Positions 1-45,149 of a stretch of DNA of 64,000 nt are shown here, in pieces. A model generated the notes under the pieces. It searched no databases, was not told where the DNA came from, and was given only the letters and a program-made list of their open reading frames with translations. Both the position numbers and the translations under genes were made by a program. Every line of letters begins with the position of its first letter. Within the stretch, counting starts at the first letter, position 1. This DNA is from Spirometra erinaceieuropaei. Its lineage: Eukaryota; Platyhelminthes; Cestoda; Diphyllobothriidea; Diphyllobothriidae. The stretch covers positions 3,992,361 through 4,056,360 of the forward strand of contig CACRXP010000001.1 in the NCBI GenBank assembly GCA_902702965.1, given 5' to 3'.

Positions 1-705
1 CAGGAGGACGCGGCAGAGAAGACGCCGATCTCGTCTAGCCCAACGCTCTGGGCAGTCGTAGGCGAGTAAAAAGCCGTAACCTGAAGAAGAGCGTCAACGG
101 GCATTGTCATCTTATATAGAAGACTTCAGACGTCAGCAGCAGACGCTACAAACGATCATTCTGCAAGCAATTGGTGTTTAACCCCCAAAACTGAAAGCTC
201 AAGACCGTGTCATGTAGAAAGTGCGTCTTGAGGAGCTTTTCCCAGGTAGTATTCTGGCCCGAAAGGCTTGACGGCAATGATAAAGCATATAACCGGGACC
301 AGAAAAAGGTAAATTGTGGAGCGTTTCTTACGGAAGTTGTGGTAATAGGAGTTATACGGGTGTGGGCTCATAAAAGCGTACTGGAGCCGCATTAAAAGGA
401 AACTACTCGAAGGAGGCTTCGTGCCCGGCAGAGCGGTATGGGTCCAGGTGGTCTCAGTACAGTACCGCCTTTGATTTAGGCTGACTATCGCGGGCCTAAA
501 AGAGGAATTGGAGACATCTCTATCCTATACTGAAAACGTGAAAGAGTAGGTCGTTTCATAATGTTCTCCGTTGGAAACCTGGGCATGGCCACGATGTGGG
601 CGGTGGGAATAGCCATAGGAAGACGCCTCTAGCATCCCCTTAACTGCGGACAAAGATTTTGCTTTTTACTAAAGAATTACGTGTAGGAAGTACAAAACAA
701 TTAGT
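1..705. other. No gene recognised
   Basis: No splice-bounded conserved protein seen on either strand; short ORFs look random. If WDR81 continues left, its last WD40 exons could lie here or beyond the edge. Confidence 0.4.
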
Positions 706-845
706 CCACATAGACATTTTCGTAACGCCGCGTCCTCGGGGCAGTTTAGTTCAAAGAACGTCATCTTGTCGAGCTCAGAGCCATCGAAGGGCGTGACTGG
801 ATTCCGACGAAAAATTCTGCCGAGCAATGCCTACACAGATAAATA
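706..845 (+). repeat. Dispersed repeat family C, copy 1
   Basis: ACATAGACATTTTCGTAACG, GCGTCCTCGGGGCAGTTTAG, TTCAAAGAACGTCATCTTGT and GGGCGTGACTGGATTCCGAC; pairs with an inverted copy at 12222-12352. Confidence 0.75.
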
Positions 846-849
846 AAGT

Positions 850-1958
850 AGGCAGTTCACGATTGTAAACCCAATCCGGTCATATACTTTAATCTTACCG
901 ACTTTGGCTATAGAGATAGCGTTGGTGGAATAGTGAATTTCCGCTCGTTTGTGAGTCGAAAGTAACGTCGCCGATTTTCTGCCGTGGTGGGGTGCAAAGG
1001 CGGAAGTTTTTTCACATGCGCACAGCTAGTGCGCCGACTCCGTCGATTGCAACTACACCCCAGGGGATGAATGACGTCGCTGTGCGACGATTCAGAAGCC
1101 AAATAGGCTCAAGGTAGGGAGAGGCAAGAGATCTGTTGCTGCGCAAAAGCACTTTTGATTTCCATTTACTCCACTACAAGTTCACATTTTCTACAGGTCA
1201 GGTGGTTTGTAGGGGATGTGGTTTGGATTAATGCCTCCCGATGAGCCGAGTCTTTTGTAATTGCGCCATGTGACCCCGAAAGAGTCACGAAACAAGCGGC
1301 TAGACTTTTAATTAGCACCAGTGTTGGGAGTATACTGAAACCAATTTGCTTTTTAAGTCATATTTTCCATGAGGACATGTACAAAACGCTATTTCTACCG
1401 GTAATTTTGTAGGAAGTTGTGTATTTTTGGTAGAAAGTGCCTGGACGAAGAAAACATTTTAATTTCAAACAACCATGGGAATGCAGGAACTCTTCGTTTG
1501 CGATGCAGTGCTGTCTACTCATGAAGGTCACCTTACGAATTATGCGTCGTAATTTCCGCGAGAATTGCGGAAATCTTAAAGTGACACAACGTTTGGCACT
1601 TTCGAAGACGTAATTTCCTGCAGAATAAATGCAGACAGAAAACTTTTGCGTGTCCTTCCTAAAAAATATCATTTGATTCACACTTCCAACATAAAACATT
1701 TCTTAAGAGGGGGCTTTTGTCGATCTTTAGTAGTACAGGCTGGTGGGAGTATTCTAGGTTGACAGCCGACAAGCAATGGTGCATGGATTGAGTTCGCATC
1801 GATAAATGCCATTCAAAACTCATTTGGGTAGTTTTGTGAACATTAACATATTCTGGCCTGTGCTTTATGAGTTTCTGCATTTACTATAACCGTCAACACC
1901 GCAGGAATCAAAATTGTCGCCTAACCTGGCGAATTTAGAATACTATGGAGGACAGTGC
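850..1958. other. No gene recognised
   Basis: AT-rich sequence left of the MITE. The longest ORF (1358-1699 minus) has no recognisable motif. Confidence 0.4.
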
Positions 1959-1959
1959 A

Positions 1960-2949
1960 GTAGGTGGGCTAACTCATGAAATGTCAACCGAAAGTCCGAA
2001 ATGCGTTTTCGTTTCGAAAAGATTAATTAAGTAGGGTTGTAAAACTAGTCAGCCTGCAACATAATTCTATAATATTTCGGTTGCCTCAGGATGCCGGCTT
2101 TCGCACGAACTCCTTTTCGGCTGCATGCAAAAATTCTTCTCTGTAAAAATGGCTACTTAAGTAGCATACATTTTTCTCATTTATTCTTGATGCCCCTAAA
2201 AGCCCAATTATATTTCATAGAAAGAATGCAGAAAATATTCATTCTTTGGCTCGTTCGGTAGAAAATTACGTCTTCTTCTAATTTTAAACTCGAAGGAAAG
2301 GTATAATTTGGTTGCCAAAAACTTTTTCAGTCCTCGAATAAATTTCAACCCGCTCTGCCACCACACTTGAATTCAGGGTTTCCAAACTACAAACCGTATA
2401 TTTTCCGCGTACGAAAAACCACACACTTCTTTACGGTAATAAAGGAGGACCATAAAGGGTTCATAAAATTTAGCAGTGGATTTGATCCATATTGTTAACT
2501 TTAGAAGCCACATTGGTAAACGCAGAGATATGACGTTTTATGAACGGCCGTTTCACGATGTTTAAAAGTCTTGCAATTAGAAACTTTTTAAAAACCGAAT
2601 CATGTCCCTTCCTCGAGTATAAAATTGAAATAAGTGGTAATTTTCTAGCAAACTAGCAAAAGAATGAATATTTTTATACATGTTTTCCATGAAATATAAT
2701 TGGATTGTTAGAGGCATCGAAAATAAATGAGAAAAATGTATGCTACTTAAGTAGTCATTTTTTACAGAGTATAGTTCTTGCATGCAGCCGAAAAGGAGTT
2801 CTTTCGAAAGCCGGCATCCTGAGGCAACTGAATTATTATAGAATTATACTGCAGACTGACTAATGTTACAACCCTACTTAATTAATCTTTTCGAAACGAA
2901 AACGCATTTCGGAATTTCGGTTGACATTTCATGAGTTAGCCCACCTACC
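1960..2949. mobile_element. MITE-like element with long terminal inverted repeats
   Basis: The left arm begins GTAGGTGGGCTAACTCATGA at about 1960 and is mirrored by TCATGAGTTAGCCCACCTAC ending at about 2949. The arms match over roughly 270 bases (also GGATGCCGGCTTTC, GGCTGCATGCAA, TACTTAAGTAGC). The centre has no ORF. The inner part shares GCAATTAGAAACTTT with the element at 43.2-49.1 kb, so both belong to one family. It lies in or beside the 3' part of WDR81. Confidence 0.8.
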
Positions 2950-3227
2950 GTATTTTCGTCAAAATATGGGATTTTTTGTCTGACAGGGTCTACGTAAGGG
3001 ATGAGTGTGCGCCCTGTCCCAGTAAGGCTCCTTAACTGGTGAGATATATCCCAGGCCCTTAAATTTTAGCGTAGTCAATACAAAACGACCGAAAATAGTC
3101 CTGCTTCCTCTCCTGGCAAGACGTGCAGATACAGCAAAGTCACGTTGTCTGAAGAGCACCTGCTTCTGTGCGACTTACGGGTGGTAGAGAGGACGGGAGG
3201 GAGGGACGGCGTGACGGAGTGGCTCAC

Positions 3228-37149
<33,922 letters not shown>

Positions 37150-38424
37150 CTAAATTGTTGAATTGTAGAGAAGAAAAATGTACAATTAGATTGTGTCCTT
37201 TCATGTTACTGCTGAGGCCTGGTGTCCTCGCAAACTGATGAAAGGCAGATGACCAACTTGAATTCAGTTCACTAAGCTGGAGGCTCGATAAGGTTTCCGA
37301 CAGCAGATCTCCGGGCCTCGTGACAGGTGAGCACTGAAATCTGTTGCAAAGTTAGGGAGAATAACCAAAGACTATACAATTTTAGGTCCGGAGACATTGG
37401 TGCGAATTTCCATGTCAAGTTTGGTCCTTCGTCCTCAGTCATTTCATAACATCTCAGTGCATGGCCTCTTAGTTTGTCAAGCCTAAAATGAAGACCAAGC
37501 AGAATACTAACGTCAAAAAGACCAGCAAATACATAACGCAACCGTTAACTGCGAGTCCAAAGCTCAGGTAGGAGACTGCGGTCGCAATCAATCAAATAAA
37601 CAAGCACTAGACACAGACACACACGAACATGCAAGCAACACTGCTACCATTTTAAAATGACACGTACGAACTCAAGCAGGCACCAGTGTTTCTTTTAACT
37701 AAAAACCATACTATGTGAACTATCAAGTTTTCGATAAGGTCTTTGAAAGTAGAGAATGTGTCAAAATGCATCCTTGGAAAAAAAGAGGCGTCTGACTGTC
37801 AGATCCAAAGAGCCATCGTAAATGCTGCAAAGCTTCAACAATAAGAAGGTTGCTTAACAGCTAGCAACCCTGAGTGATGACTTGGAACTTTTGCATAAAG
37901 CAACAATGTCCGAAAATAAATTCAGTCGGTGTTCCTTTAGGTCTCAGATGTCGTTACAAAATCTGCTGGGTCGGCCAGTGTGAAACAGACAAATTGGCAT
38001 CTTTCAGTAGTCGGAAGGCACTTTGAAAGAGGAACAAAAAATTGTTGACTATGCGGAATCTATCTAAATACAGGACACCAATAAAGTCTCACTCAAATGC
38101 CATAACATCAACCTTCGGTCGTGCGTGGGTACTGGCCTGTGACTAGTTGGTTTACATGCAACTGAAATGTAACTTAACAAACATCTCTGCATACTCCGCG
38201 TACGAACCAACGTCAACTGGACAATAAAGAAGTTTTTTAATCACAGATGCAAGAGTTATAAGGTTCGGTAAATACTAGCTGATTCTTCGAGTCGCTTTTA
38301 AAAACTGACATCAACTGCCATATTTGCAGCGTTTATACAAAATTTTACATGCCTGGTAATTTATAAGTACTCTTTAATAATTCTCCGATAATTTTGTCCA
38401 GTGCATAATTTTGAAGTGTACAGG
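37150..38424. other. Upstream of the first WDR81 exon found
   Basis: The upstream WDR81 exons should lie on this side. The minus ORF 37541-37272 has no clear family match. Nothing else was recognised. Confidence 0.35.
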
Positions 38425-39320
38425 CCCTTGATAACGAAGAAAGAAAGAAGTGCGTTTGGTTTTATTGCATGAGTTGAAACTCGACCATAATACTTCCCAA
38501 ACAGCTGTCGATATTAACGGAACATGGGGAAAAGGGCCCACAAGTGATCCATGGCTTCAGAAACTCCATAGTGGCAACGGGAGCCTTGGAGAAGTTAGAG
38601 GACGGCCATGAAATCTTGACAGTGAACGTTTGACAGCAATCGTTAAAGAAAACTCACATCTGAGAAATGTCTAAAACACTTGGCGTAACTGTTTCGACGG
38701 TGTCCAACCATCTGATGCAAATGGATAAAGTGAAAAAGCCCGATAAATGTGTCCCACGTGAGCTCCATGAAAGTCGAAGAGTTCGCCACTTCGACGTGTG
38801 CTCAATGTTCTCCGTGTGAAACTACCATAATCAATTTCTTCGTCGAATAATGACGTGTGACGAAAAGATGGGCCTTCATTATAACCGTAGGCGATCAAGG
38901 CAATGGTTTGATTGTGACGAAACATCTAAACATCTCCCGGAACTGAAACTGCATCAGCAAAAGATTATGGTAACAGTATGATAGTCTGCTACTGGCCCCG
39001 TCCATTAAGGATTTCTCAACGCTAATATGAGCGTCAGAACAGAGGTTTACTCAAGCCGCTCGAGGCAATGCATGCCCACTTAAGAAAAGTGTGACGTGCA
39101 TTAGAAAAACGACGCGGCCGAATTCTGCTCAGCGACAACGCACGGCCCCAAGATGGCAGAATGAAACTGCAGAAACTGGATGACCTGGGGTACGAGACGT
39201 AAGCACACCCTCTATATTCTCCCGATCTTTGCACCCGGACGCCGACTGATAGATATCAACTTCGTTTACGATTTCGCTTAAGTGACTTACGATCTGTAAA
39301 TCTGCGGGTAAATAGAGTCA
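38425..39320 (+). pseudogene. Decayed mariner transposase
   Basis: Three-frame reading gives mariner landmarks in order: VLLHELKLDHNTSQTA near 38450, HSGNGSLGEVRGRP, KVKKPDKCVPRELHES, MTCDEKMGLHYNRRRS with WFDCDE near 38860-38920, HLPELKLHQQKIMVTV, then KLQKLDDLGYET and YSPDL. Several stops and frameshifts (for example tandem stops where WWSA is expected) make it inactive. The DD34D-type catalytic blocks CDEK and YSPDL can still be recognised. Terminal repeats were not identified. Confidence 0.75.
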
Positions 39321-39474
39321 CTAACTCGGCCGATTTATCGATAGGCGCTGGGAAGACCAAAGTGGTTCTGAGCTTCAACTCTGACGAGGGGTTGCACAAG
39401 GCTGCTGCCAAATGGACAGAGTAAAGACGACGTTGTCTCCCGAATCGATGCTGTTCACTAGGTTCTTGTAGTCA

Positions 39475-39720
39475 TTAGAAAGTGTTTATGGACACGACGC
39501 GACATACTCAGCCTCACAAAGGTCCGCACGTACCGGGCATCCTTACATTCAGTTCTTCTCAACGGTTGCGAGTTCTGGCCTGTGCGCATGGATGATGAGC
39601 GAGAACCTGAGCTGTTTGACCACCGCTGCCTTCGGACCTTTTTCATAAGCTTAGTGTTGCTGCCCCCGATCTGGCGCCAATACTTACTACGGGACGCCGA
39701 AGAGGTGGCCAACTCAAACC
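39475..39720 (+). pseudogene. RTE-type LINE fragment (RT C-terminal region)
   Basis: The plus frame reads RRDILSLTKVRTYRASLHSV, LLNGCEFWPVRMDDERE and ELFDHRCLRTF. This matches the region after the RT palm in RTE/Bov-B-like LINEs (VYxAxVRSVLLYGCExW, FDHRCLR). Only this segment survives, right after the mariner relic. Confidence 0.65.
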
Positions 39721-40424
39721 TGGCTCGACACAGTCCGCACACACACGGAAGCGGTGCACGAACATCCTGTATTCGGCCTCCGTCACTGGAAGAAACAATG
39801 AGTCCAGCACTTCAGAGAGGCTGCTGCAGGCCGTCACACATGGAAAGGTACCATTCGCGGCATCATCGAGGGGGCTGGATCATGCCTAGGCACGCGTTAT
39901 CATGCATGATCACGGCTGTACTAATGAAAATGTCCTTGTCGCCTTCATTCGTAATAGCATAAAACCAGACGTTCAAGCATGAATCATACTCACAATCTTG
40001 CCAGTAAAGAACGTAAAGGAGACATAAGAAGACACATAAAACCAAAAAATCGGATACTTCTGTTTAAGAAGAGAGGCATTCACTATAGACAAAAACCCCC
40101 GTAGTCCGACAGGCTGATATCTAAGGAAGAATAAACTTTCTGAAGGTGCAAAAATTTAAAATGCTGGGAAGGCACTACCCAAATCCCTGGCATGCAGAAG
40201 ACCTCAAAACAGGCCAACGTTTTGTTCAAACTCACCATTTTTATTTCGGTTCACTAAAACGACTTGTGAAAATAAATTCTCAAATCATAACTCCATTCAG
40301 ACGTTATTTTACTTTGTCTAGTCAATCTTTCTGCAGTAATTCGAATAAACGATTAACCTTTCACATTATCCTACTGACGAAAACACAGAGACCTTGTATC
40401 AATACCCGTTTTCGAGCGCACACC

Positions 40425-40468
40425 TATAGCTCACATGCTGCACATATTCTCTCTGCTGAGCCGCTACA
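40425..40468 (+). repeat. 44-base direct repeat, left copy
   Basis: Identical to 41631-41674; the sequence diverges immediately outside in both directions. Confidence 0.9.
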
Positions 40469-41630
40469 ACTGTTGACCCGACGTGATCGACGCGCAATCT
40501 CCAGACATGGCCAAACTCAACCGCCACAAAATTTCCACTCGACTTCGTCTTGCTGTTGTTCCTGTGTTACTCATCGTGTCCACGAATAGGAAAACGCAGC
40601 TGCCGACAACCTGTCGCGATTCGAGATGGATGCTATCAACAAAACTCAGTCATACAAGCCTAGGTCAAACCTCGATCAAATAGTGCAGAGCAGTCCTCCA
40701 AATGTGTTGCTATCTAAATGCCTCTCTTGTGTTTGAGACATTCTTCCGCCCATTACCGTCAAAATCGTCATTCGTGAGTCACTTGTATACACTCAACATG
40801 CTACTCTTTATACGGCGATAAATTTTCCCACTTTCGACACTGCATTCTATCCTTATTTTTGTGGCTGGATGACAGTGAACCTACTTCACTGACGCATTCG
40901 TCCGACTCAGCACTCACTGGGATGCCTTGTGTCCGAAACGTTCTTCCGTCTCATACCAACGTGCCAACTCACCGGCACACGTTGACGAGACCACGCCAGC
41001 ACACCCAGGGTTGATGCCTCAACTGCACCTCTGTACAGGTCGCAGCGTCCCCACTGGCACGCGGTCCGAGCTAATTCTGTCATCATCGACACACGCTCTC
41101 AAACCCACATGTGCACTGGATAATTTCACACATATCATCGCCTGCCTCACGATCGACGGCGGGGAGCTGTAACTGCCAGACATCATGACCGGTCTGGCGT
41201 CATTGTTCCACACCTCGCTGCCTCAAGGTCATTCATCCCTTGCAGCGAGCCGTCCCAGACGAGGTGACCTGAAGTCACACAACCAACAGCTCGGGCATAC
41301 CTGCGTCCGCGCAGTCGCAGCTGCCCATGCGGCCACTCGAACGCGCCACCCCCTGCAACCAGCGGAACAAGCCACTGGGACACCACCCCTCGGCAAATGC
41401 AACACACGCTGATTGGACACCACTTGAGCTTGGCCCACGAGCCTACAAAAGCAGCTGCCACCACTGTCTCAGGGACTCTCAGGCCTGACTGGACGCAGTC
41501 AACACGAGCCCTGGCTTCGCCAGTGGCCACTGTCGCCTGAGAAGATCAACACCGGGTTCTGTGCACAATAAATTCCTTATTCTGGTCCCCTTTGTCTTCT
41601 CTCTTCAGACATGGAATTTGGCCTGACGAT
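40469..41630. mobile_element. 1.16 kb insert bounded by perfect 44-base direct repeats
   Basis: The same 44 bases (TATAGCTCACATG...GAGCCGCTACA) occur at 40425-40468 and 41631-41674 without a mismatch. The insert starts ACTGTTGACCCGACGTGATC, similar to the primer-binding site for tryptophan tRNA used by several flatworm LTR elements. It ends with an AATAAA-containing stretch (41567 region) and GGCCTGACGAT. There are no recognisable proteins. It may be a retroposed LTR-element transcript with a long target duplication, or a terminal-repeat miniature element. Confidence 0.65.
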
Positions 41631-41674
41631 TATAGCTCACATGCTGCACATATTCTCTCTGCTGAGCCGCTACA
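41631..41674 (+). repeat. 44-base direct repeat, right copy
   Basis: Identical to 40425-40468. Confidence 0.9.
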
Positions 41675-41740
41675 CACCCTACTTCAGTAAGTCATAGGCA
41701 AACTGTTTTAATGTCTGCTTACAATATTCAAGTCATATTG

Positions 41741-41945
41741 TTTTTATAATTCTACAGTGCCTGGAGAGTTCGTGAAGGGAGTATGCGGAGTTCAAATCTA
41801 CGTAAATCAGAAACCTTTAAAAGATGCAAACCTATTAAAACAGGGAAAATATAAAGAAAGGGCAGAAGTTTTAACTGATGGAAAATTACCAAGAGGCGAC
41901 GCCGTCAGTATAATGGATATGCACGGATATTCTGGCTTGTCATAA
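41741..41945 (+). CDS. Possible exon of unknown gene
   Basis: A good acceptor (pyrimidine-rich, TTCTACAG at about 41757) opens into 62 codons: PGEFVKGVCGVQIYVNQKPL, ERAEVLTDGKLPRGDAVSIM and a stop at 41945. Composition looks protein-like and unlike the surrounding repeats, but I do not recognise the family and see no partner exons. It may be a chance ORF or a piece of an unlisted gene or retrotransposon. Confidence 0.25.
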
Positions 41946-42827
41946 TAACTGTAAACCACCGATAGCAGACAGTAAGTAGTGATGAGACACTGTAAGACCC
42001 AACGAACTGGAATATTGCTTTAATGTAGTGACAGTTTCGGCTTGATCCCGCATGGGATAGTGTGACTGTACGCCGGCAGAAAAGGCCGGCGCCCTTCTCC
42101 ACACAACTACCGACTCCATTTCCGCGACTTCCGTCGTAACGCTAGTCCTATTCGCTCTACGTCGAAGCCTCCCACGACCCTCCCCTACAACTTCCCACAG
42201 CACTCCCTTTCCCACCAGTTTTTCAGCAGGTATGTCCGTCCCACCTCTTTCTCCGGAGCCGTCATTTCTCTGTGTCAACTCATCCTTTCTTTACTATTGA
42301 CTATCGGCATATATAAAAATTCACATCCGTCAAACAGATTTACTTGATTCATTCTAAGCGAGTAATAATACTCAGTGCTTTGCGTTATCTTGTATGCACT
42401 ACCATCGACGTGTTCGGCCGTTTCGACATTTATTCAAAATAAATAAGCTGATTATGTGACACATGGGGCTTCAAAAATTATCCACAAAATACGCGAGAAC
42501 CCCGCAGTTGTCAAATAAATTTTTCATTTTTTTGTAATCATAGGCTGCCGTAGACGACCTACCCCACGATTTTTTCCCATTTCCTTAGTGATATTCACCT
42601 AACTTTAATATACACTCACCCGTATCGTCATACGGAATGGACGGTTTAATGCCTGGCCTCCAGTGGCTTGATTTTATGGTTGTCTAAGTGTGTCATAACC
42701 TATGCCACATAGATAAGTGATAAATACCGTGCGAGGGGACTTCAGAAGGGCCAAAAGCTTAGACCATTTTGGAGTCCTCTAATCCAGAAAGGTCGAAGAC
42801 CGTATAAATGAGATACTGTTGATGGGC

Positions 42828-43105
42828 TTGCTCATAAAATGTCAACCGAAATTCCGAAATTGGTCTTTCTTTCGAAAAGATCAATTAAGCAGGGTTGTAA
42901 ACCAATCATCCTGCAGCATAATTCCATATTAATTCAGTTATCTCAGGATGCCGGCTTTCAAAGAAGTTTCTTTCCGGCTGCATACAAAAACTATACTCTG
43001 TAAAAATGAATTCTTAGGTAGCATGCATTTTATCACTGATTTTCGACGCCCTTAAAAATTCATTTATTTTTCATGGAAAACATGCAAGACATGCAGGGCC
43101 GACCG
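42828..43105. repeat. Solo arm of the same MITE family
   Basis: GGGCTTGCTCATAAAATGTC, then GGATGCCGGCTTTCAAAG and GGTAGCATGCATTTTATC follow the left arm of the 1960-2949 element in order. There is no partner arm nearby; it sits about 130 bases left of the intact family member. Confidence 0.7.
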
Positions 43106-43514
43106 TTGTTACAGTCAAGCGACCATATTATGCTGTACTTCGAGTACTCATTGTTCTCAAAACCAACTCTGCCTGATAGGGAAAAAGAAAAGTATTGAAG
43201 GGGTACTATTTAACATGAGGAGAGAAGTATTTACAGTGAGTGACCAATCACATGAAATGTTTGCTGGAATTCTGAAATGCTTTTCGATTAGGAAGGATTA
43301 CTTGGGTGCGGTTGTAATACGGACTACGTTACGGCATTATCCTATAATGTCAGCTTATGATACGCTCCTTTTAATCTCCTGTAGAAACCTTACTCGGTAA
43401 AAGATGGCTACTTAAGTAGCATGCACCTCCCACTTACTTTGATGGTCTTGTAAATTCAAATATATATTAGAGAAACCACGAACAAAAATATGCTTTCTTT
43501 CAGTTGTTTGATAG

Positions 43515-43850
43515 TGTTGGGAGTGCCTACACTCCCAAAAACAAGAGCAAACCAATCGATGGAGATCACGTGCGGTTGCTCTCTCTCTCTACCGCGCTGT
43601 CATCTCAATCATGCGCTTTCCCATTGGCTACTCCCCTCTTCCCGAAGGTCATTGGACCAAGTGCCGGCGAACCACGCTAGCGTGTGATAAATATGCGTCA
43701 CCCTTAGCTAGACGGGACTTGATGAAACGTGTTTGCTAATACACGTTCTGTGGCCAGCCGTGTGTTCTTTGTCTGCTGCCTTGATATTGGGGACCAGGGT
43801 CGAGTGCGCATACGCTCCACGGGATTTCAAGTACCAGGCGGGTCATAACA
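43515..43850 (+). repeat. 5' LTR
   Basis: 336 bases, TGTTGGGAGTG to GTCATAACA. Contains a CTCTCTCTCT tract and GATAAATATGCG at 43685-43696, a possible TATA-like promoter element. It pairs with 48068-48403; the one clear difference is A versus G in GGACCRAGTGCC. Confidence 0.95.
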
Positions 43851-43877
43851 AATTGGCGACGCAGTGTCTCAACTACA

Positions 43878-45149
43878 ATGGCTGACGAGTACGCAGCCTT
43901 GAAGCAGATGTTGCAGCAGCAGCTGAAGCTGATGGAGGCTCTGACCGTCAAGCTATCCAATTCATCTATGGGCCAATCAAGCGCGGCTGGTGGTTCACAA
44001 TCTGTTGATCACATTGCCGGCAGCATCACCGAATTCTTGTATGACCCGCAGGCCCATATCACCTTTGATTCCTGGTACAAGCGATACGAGGACTTGTTCT
44101 CTGTCGATCTGGCTGCCCAGGACGATGCATGGAAGGTCCGACTTCTACTTCGCAAACTGGGTCCGGCTGAACACGAGTGTTATGCAAACTTCATCCTTTC
44201 CAAGAATCCCCGGGAAGTCGCTTTCAAGGACACGGTTCAGACGTTGTCGCAGATTTTTGGTGAGCAATCATCCCTCTTCAACACTCGATTTCAGTGCTTG
44301 CAACTGTGCAAACGAGCTTCCGATGATTTCATCACGTACGCGGGCATTGTTAATCGTGAGTGTGGGCGTTTCCAACTCGGTTCTCTCACTGAAGACCAGT
44401 TTAAATGCCTTATATTTATCTGCGGCCTCCAGTCCCCCAAGGATGCTTTTATCCGGACACGTCTCCTGTCCAAAGTGCAGCAGAACAACTCTACCACACT
44501 CCAAGAGCTGGCAGCAGAGTGCCAAACGCTGATCAATCTCAAGCACGACTCTGCAATGATTCAGAACCCGGCCTCATCATTCTCAGTCCATACGGTCACA
44601 TCGACCAAATCGCATCCTGTTACACGGCCCAAGCAAGTGTCCAAGTCGAGATCTCCGCCATCTCCTTGTCGGCACTGTGGCGTGTGGCATTTCCACTGGG
44701 ATTGCACTTTCCGCCAGCATCGCTGCCAAAGCTGTAATCAGGTGGGACACCGTGATGGGTTCTGCAAATCATTGCCAGCTTCTGGAGGCAAGCCAGCCCC
44801 CGCCACTCCTAATTCCAGGCACCGTTTCCGGTCAAAACGCAAGCCCAAACCCCAGTCCGTGGGTAATTCTCTGAGTCTCTTGGCCGTTTTCCAGCTCAAT
44901 GCGTCTGGTCGTAGAAAATTTGTTGATGTCTTGCTCAATGGCCATGCAGTTCGTCTACAGCTGGACACTGCCTCAGATATCACCATCATCTCTGAGAGAC
45001 TCTGGCAGTCCCTTGGCAGCCCAACGATGCAGCAGACTTCCCAGTCCGCCACAAGCGCGTGCGGTGGTCTCGTACAGCTAATTGGGCAGCTGCAATGCTG
45101 TGTGTCGTTCCGCGGTACCAGCATCACTGCGATCTGCTACATCACCTAG
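43878..45149 (+). CDS. gag: Gag plus start of aspartic protease (Ty3/gypsy)
   Basis: 423 residues. The N-terminal two thirds look like a gypsy capsid (FDSWYKRYEDLF, VRLLLRKLGPAEHE, LIFICGLQSP). Two zinc knuckles follow: C264-C267-H271-C276, with three rather than the usual four residues before the histidine, and C283-C286-H291-C296, the standard spacing. The protease active site is DTASD at 363-367, a variant of DTGAD. The frame ends at TAG 45147-45149, 56 residues after DTASD and just before the conserved LLGLDW segment that normally closes the protease. That segment is present downstream in the same frame. Confidence 0.92.
   Translation: MADEYAALKQMLQQQLKLMEALTVKLSNSSMGQSSAAGGSQSVDHIAGSITEFLYDPQAHITFDSWYKRYEDLFSVDLAAQDDAWKVRLLLRKLGPAEHECYANFILSKNPREVAFKDTVQTLSQIFGEQSSLFNTRFQCLQLCKRASDDFITYAGIVNRECGRFQLGSLTEDQFKCLIFICGLQSPKDAFIRTRLLSKVQQNNSTTLQELAAECQTLINLKHDSAMIQNPASSFSVHTVTSTKSHPVTRPKQVSKSRSPPSPCRHCGVWHFHWDCTFRQHRCQSCNQVGHRDGFCKSLPASGGKPAPATPNSRHRFRSKRKPKPQSVGNSLSLLAVFQLNASGRRKFVDVLLNGHAVRLQLDTASDITIISERLWQSLGSPTMQQTSQSATSACGGLVQLIGQLQCCVSFRGTSITAICYIT
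45147..45149 (+). other. In-frame TAG between Gag-protease and Pol
   Basis: The codons on both sides continue the same frame and the same protease domain, with context ACC TAG TCT. It is either a nonsense mutation in this copy or a readthrough codon. Its position inside the protease fold favours a mutation, because known readthrough codons sit at domain boundaries. Confidence 0.85.

Noticed and set aside
2959..3159. Candidate further WD40 exon (VLFRQRDFAVSA)
   Set aside because: Phase fits, but similarity to the expected blade is too weak and the sequence downstream is not WD-like.
37272..37541. Candidate upstream WDR81 exon on the minus strand
   Set aside because: No convincing match to the family N-terminus and no good donor in the right phase.
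43990..44737. Other-frame ORFs inside Gag and Pol, up to 180 residues
   Set aside because: Shadows of the retrotransposon frame; no motif of their own.
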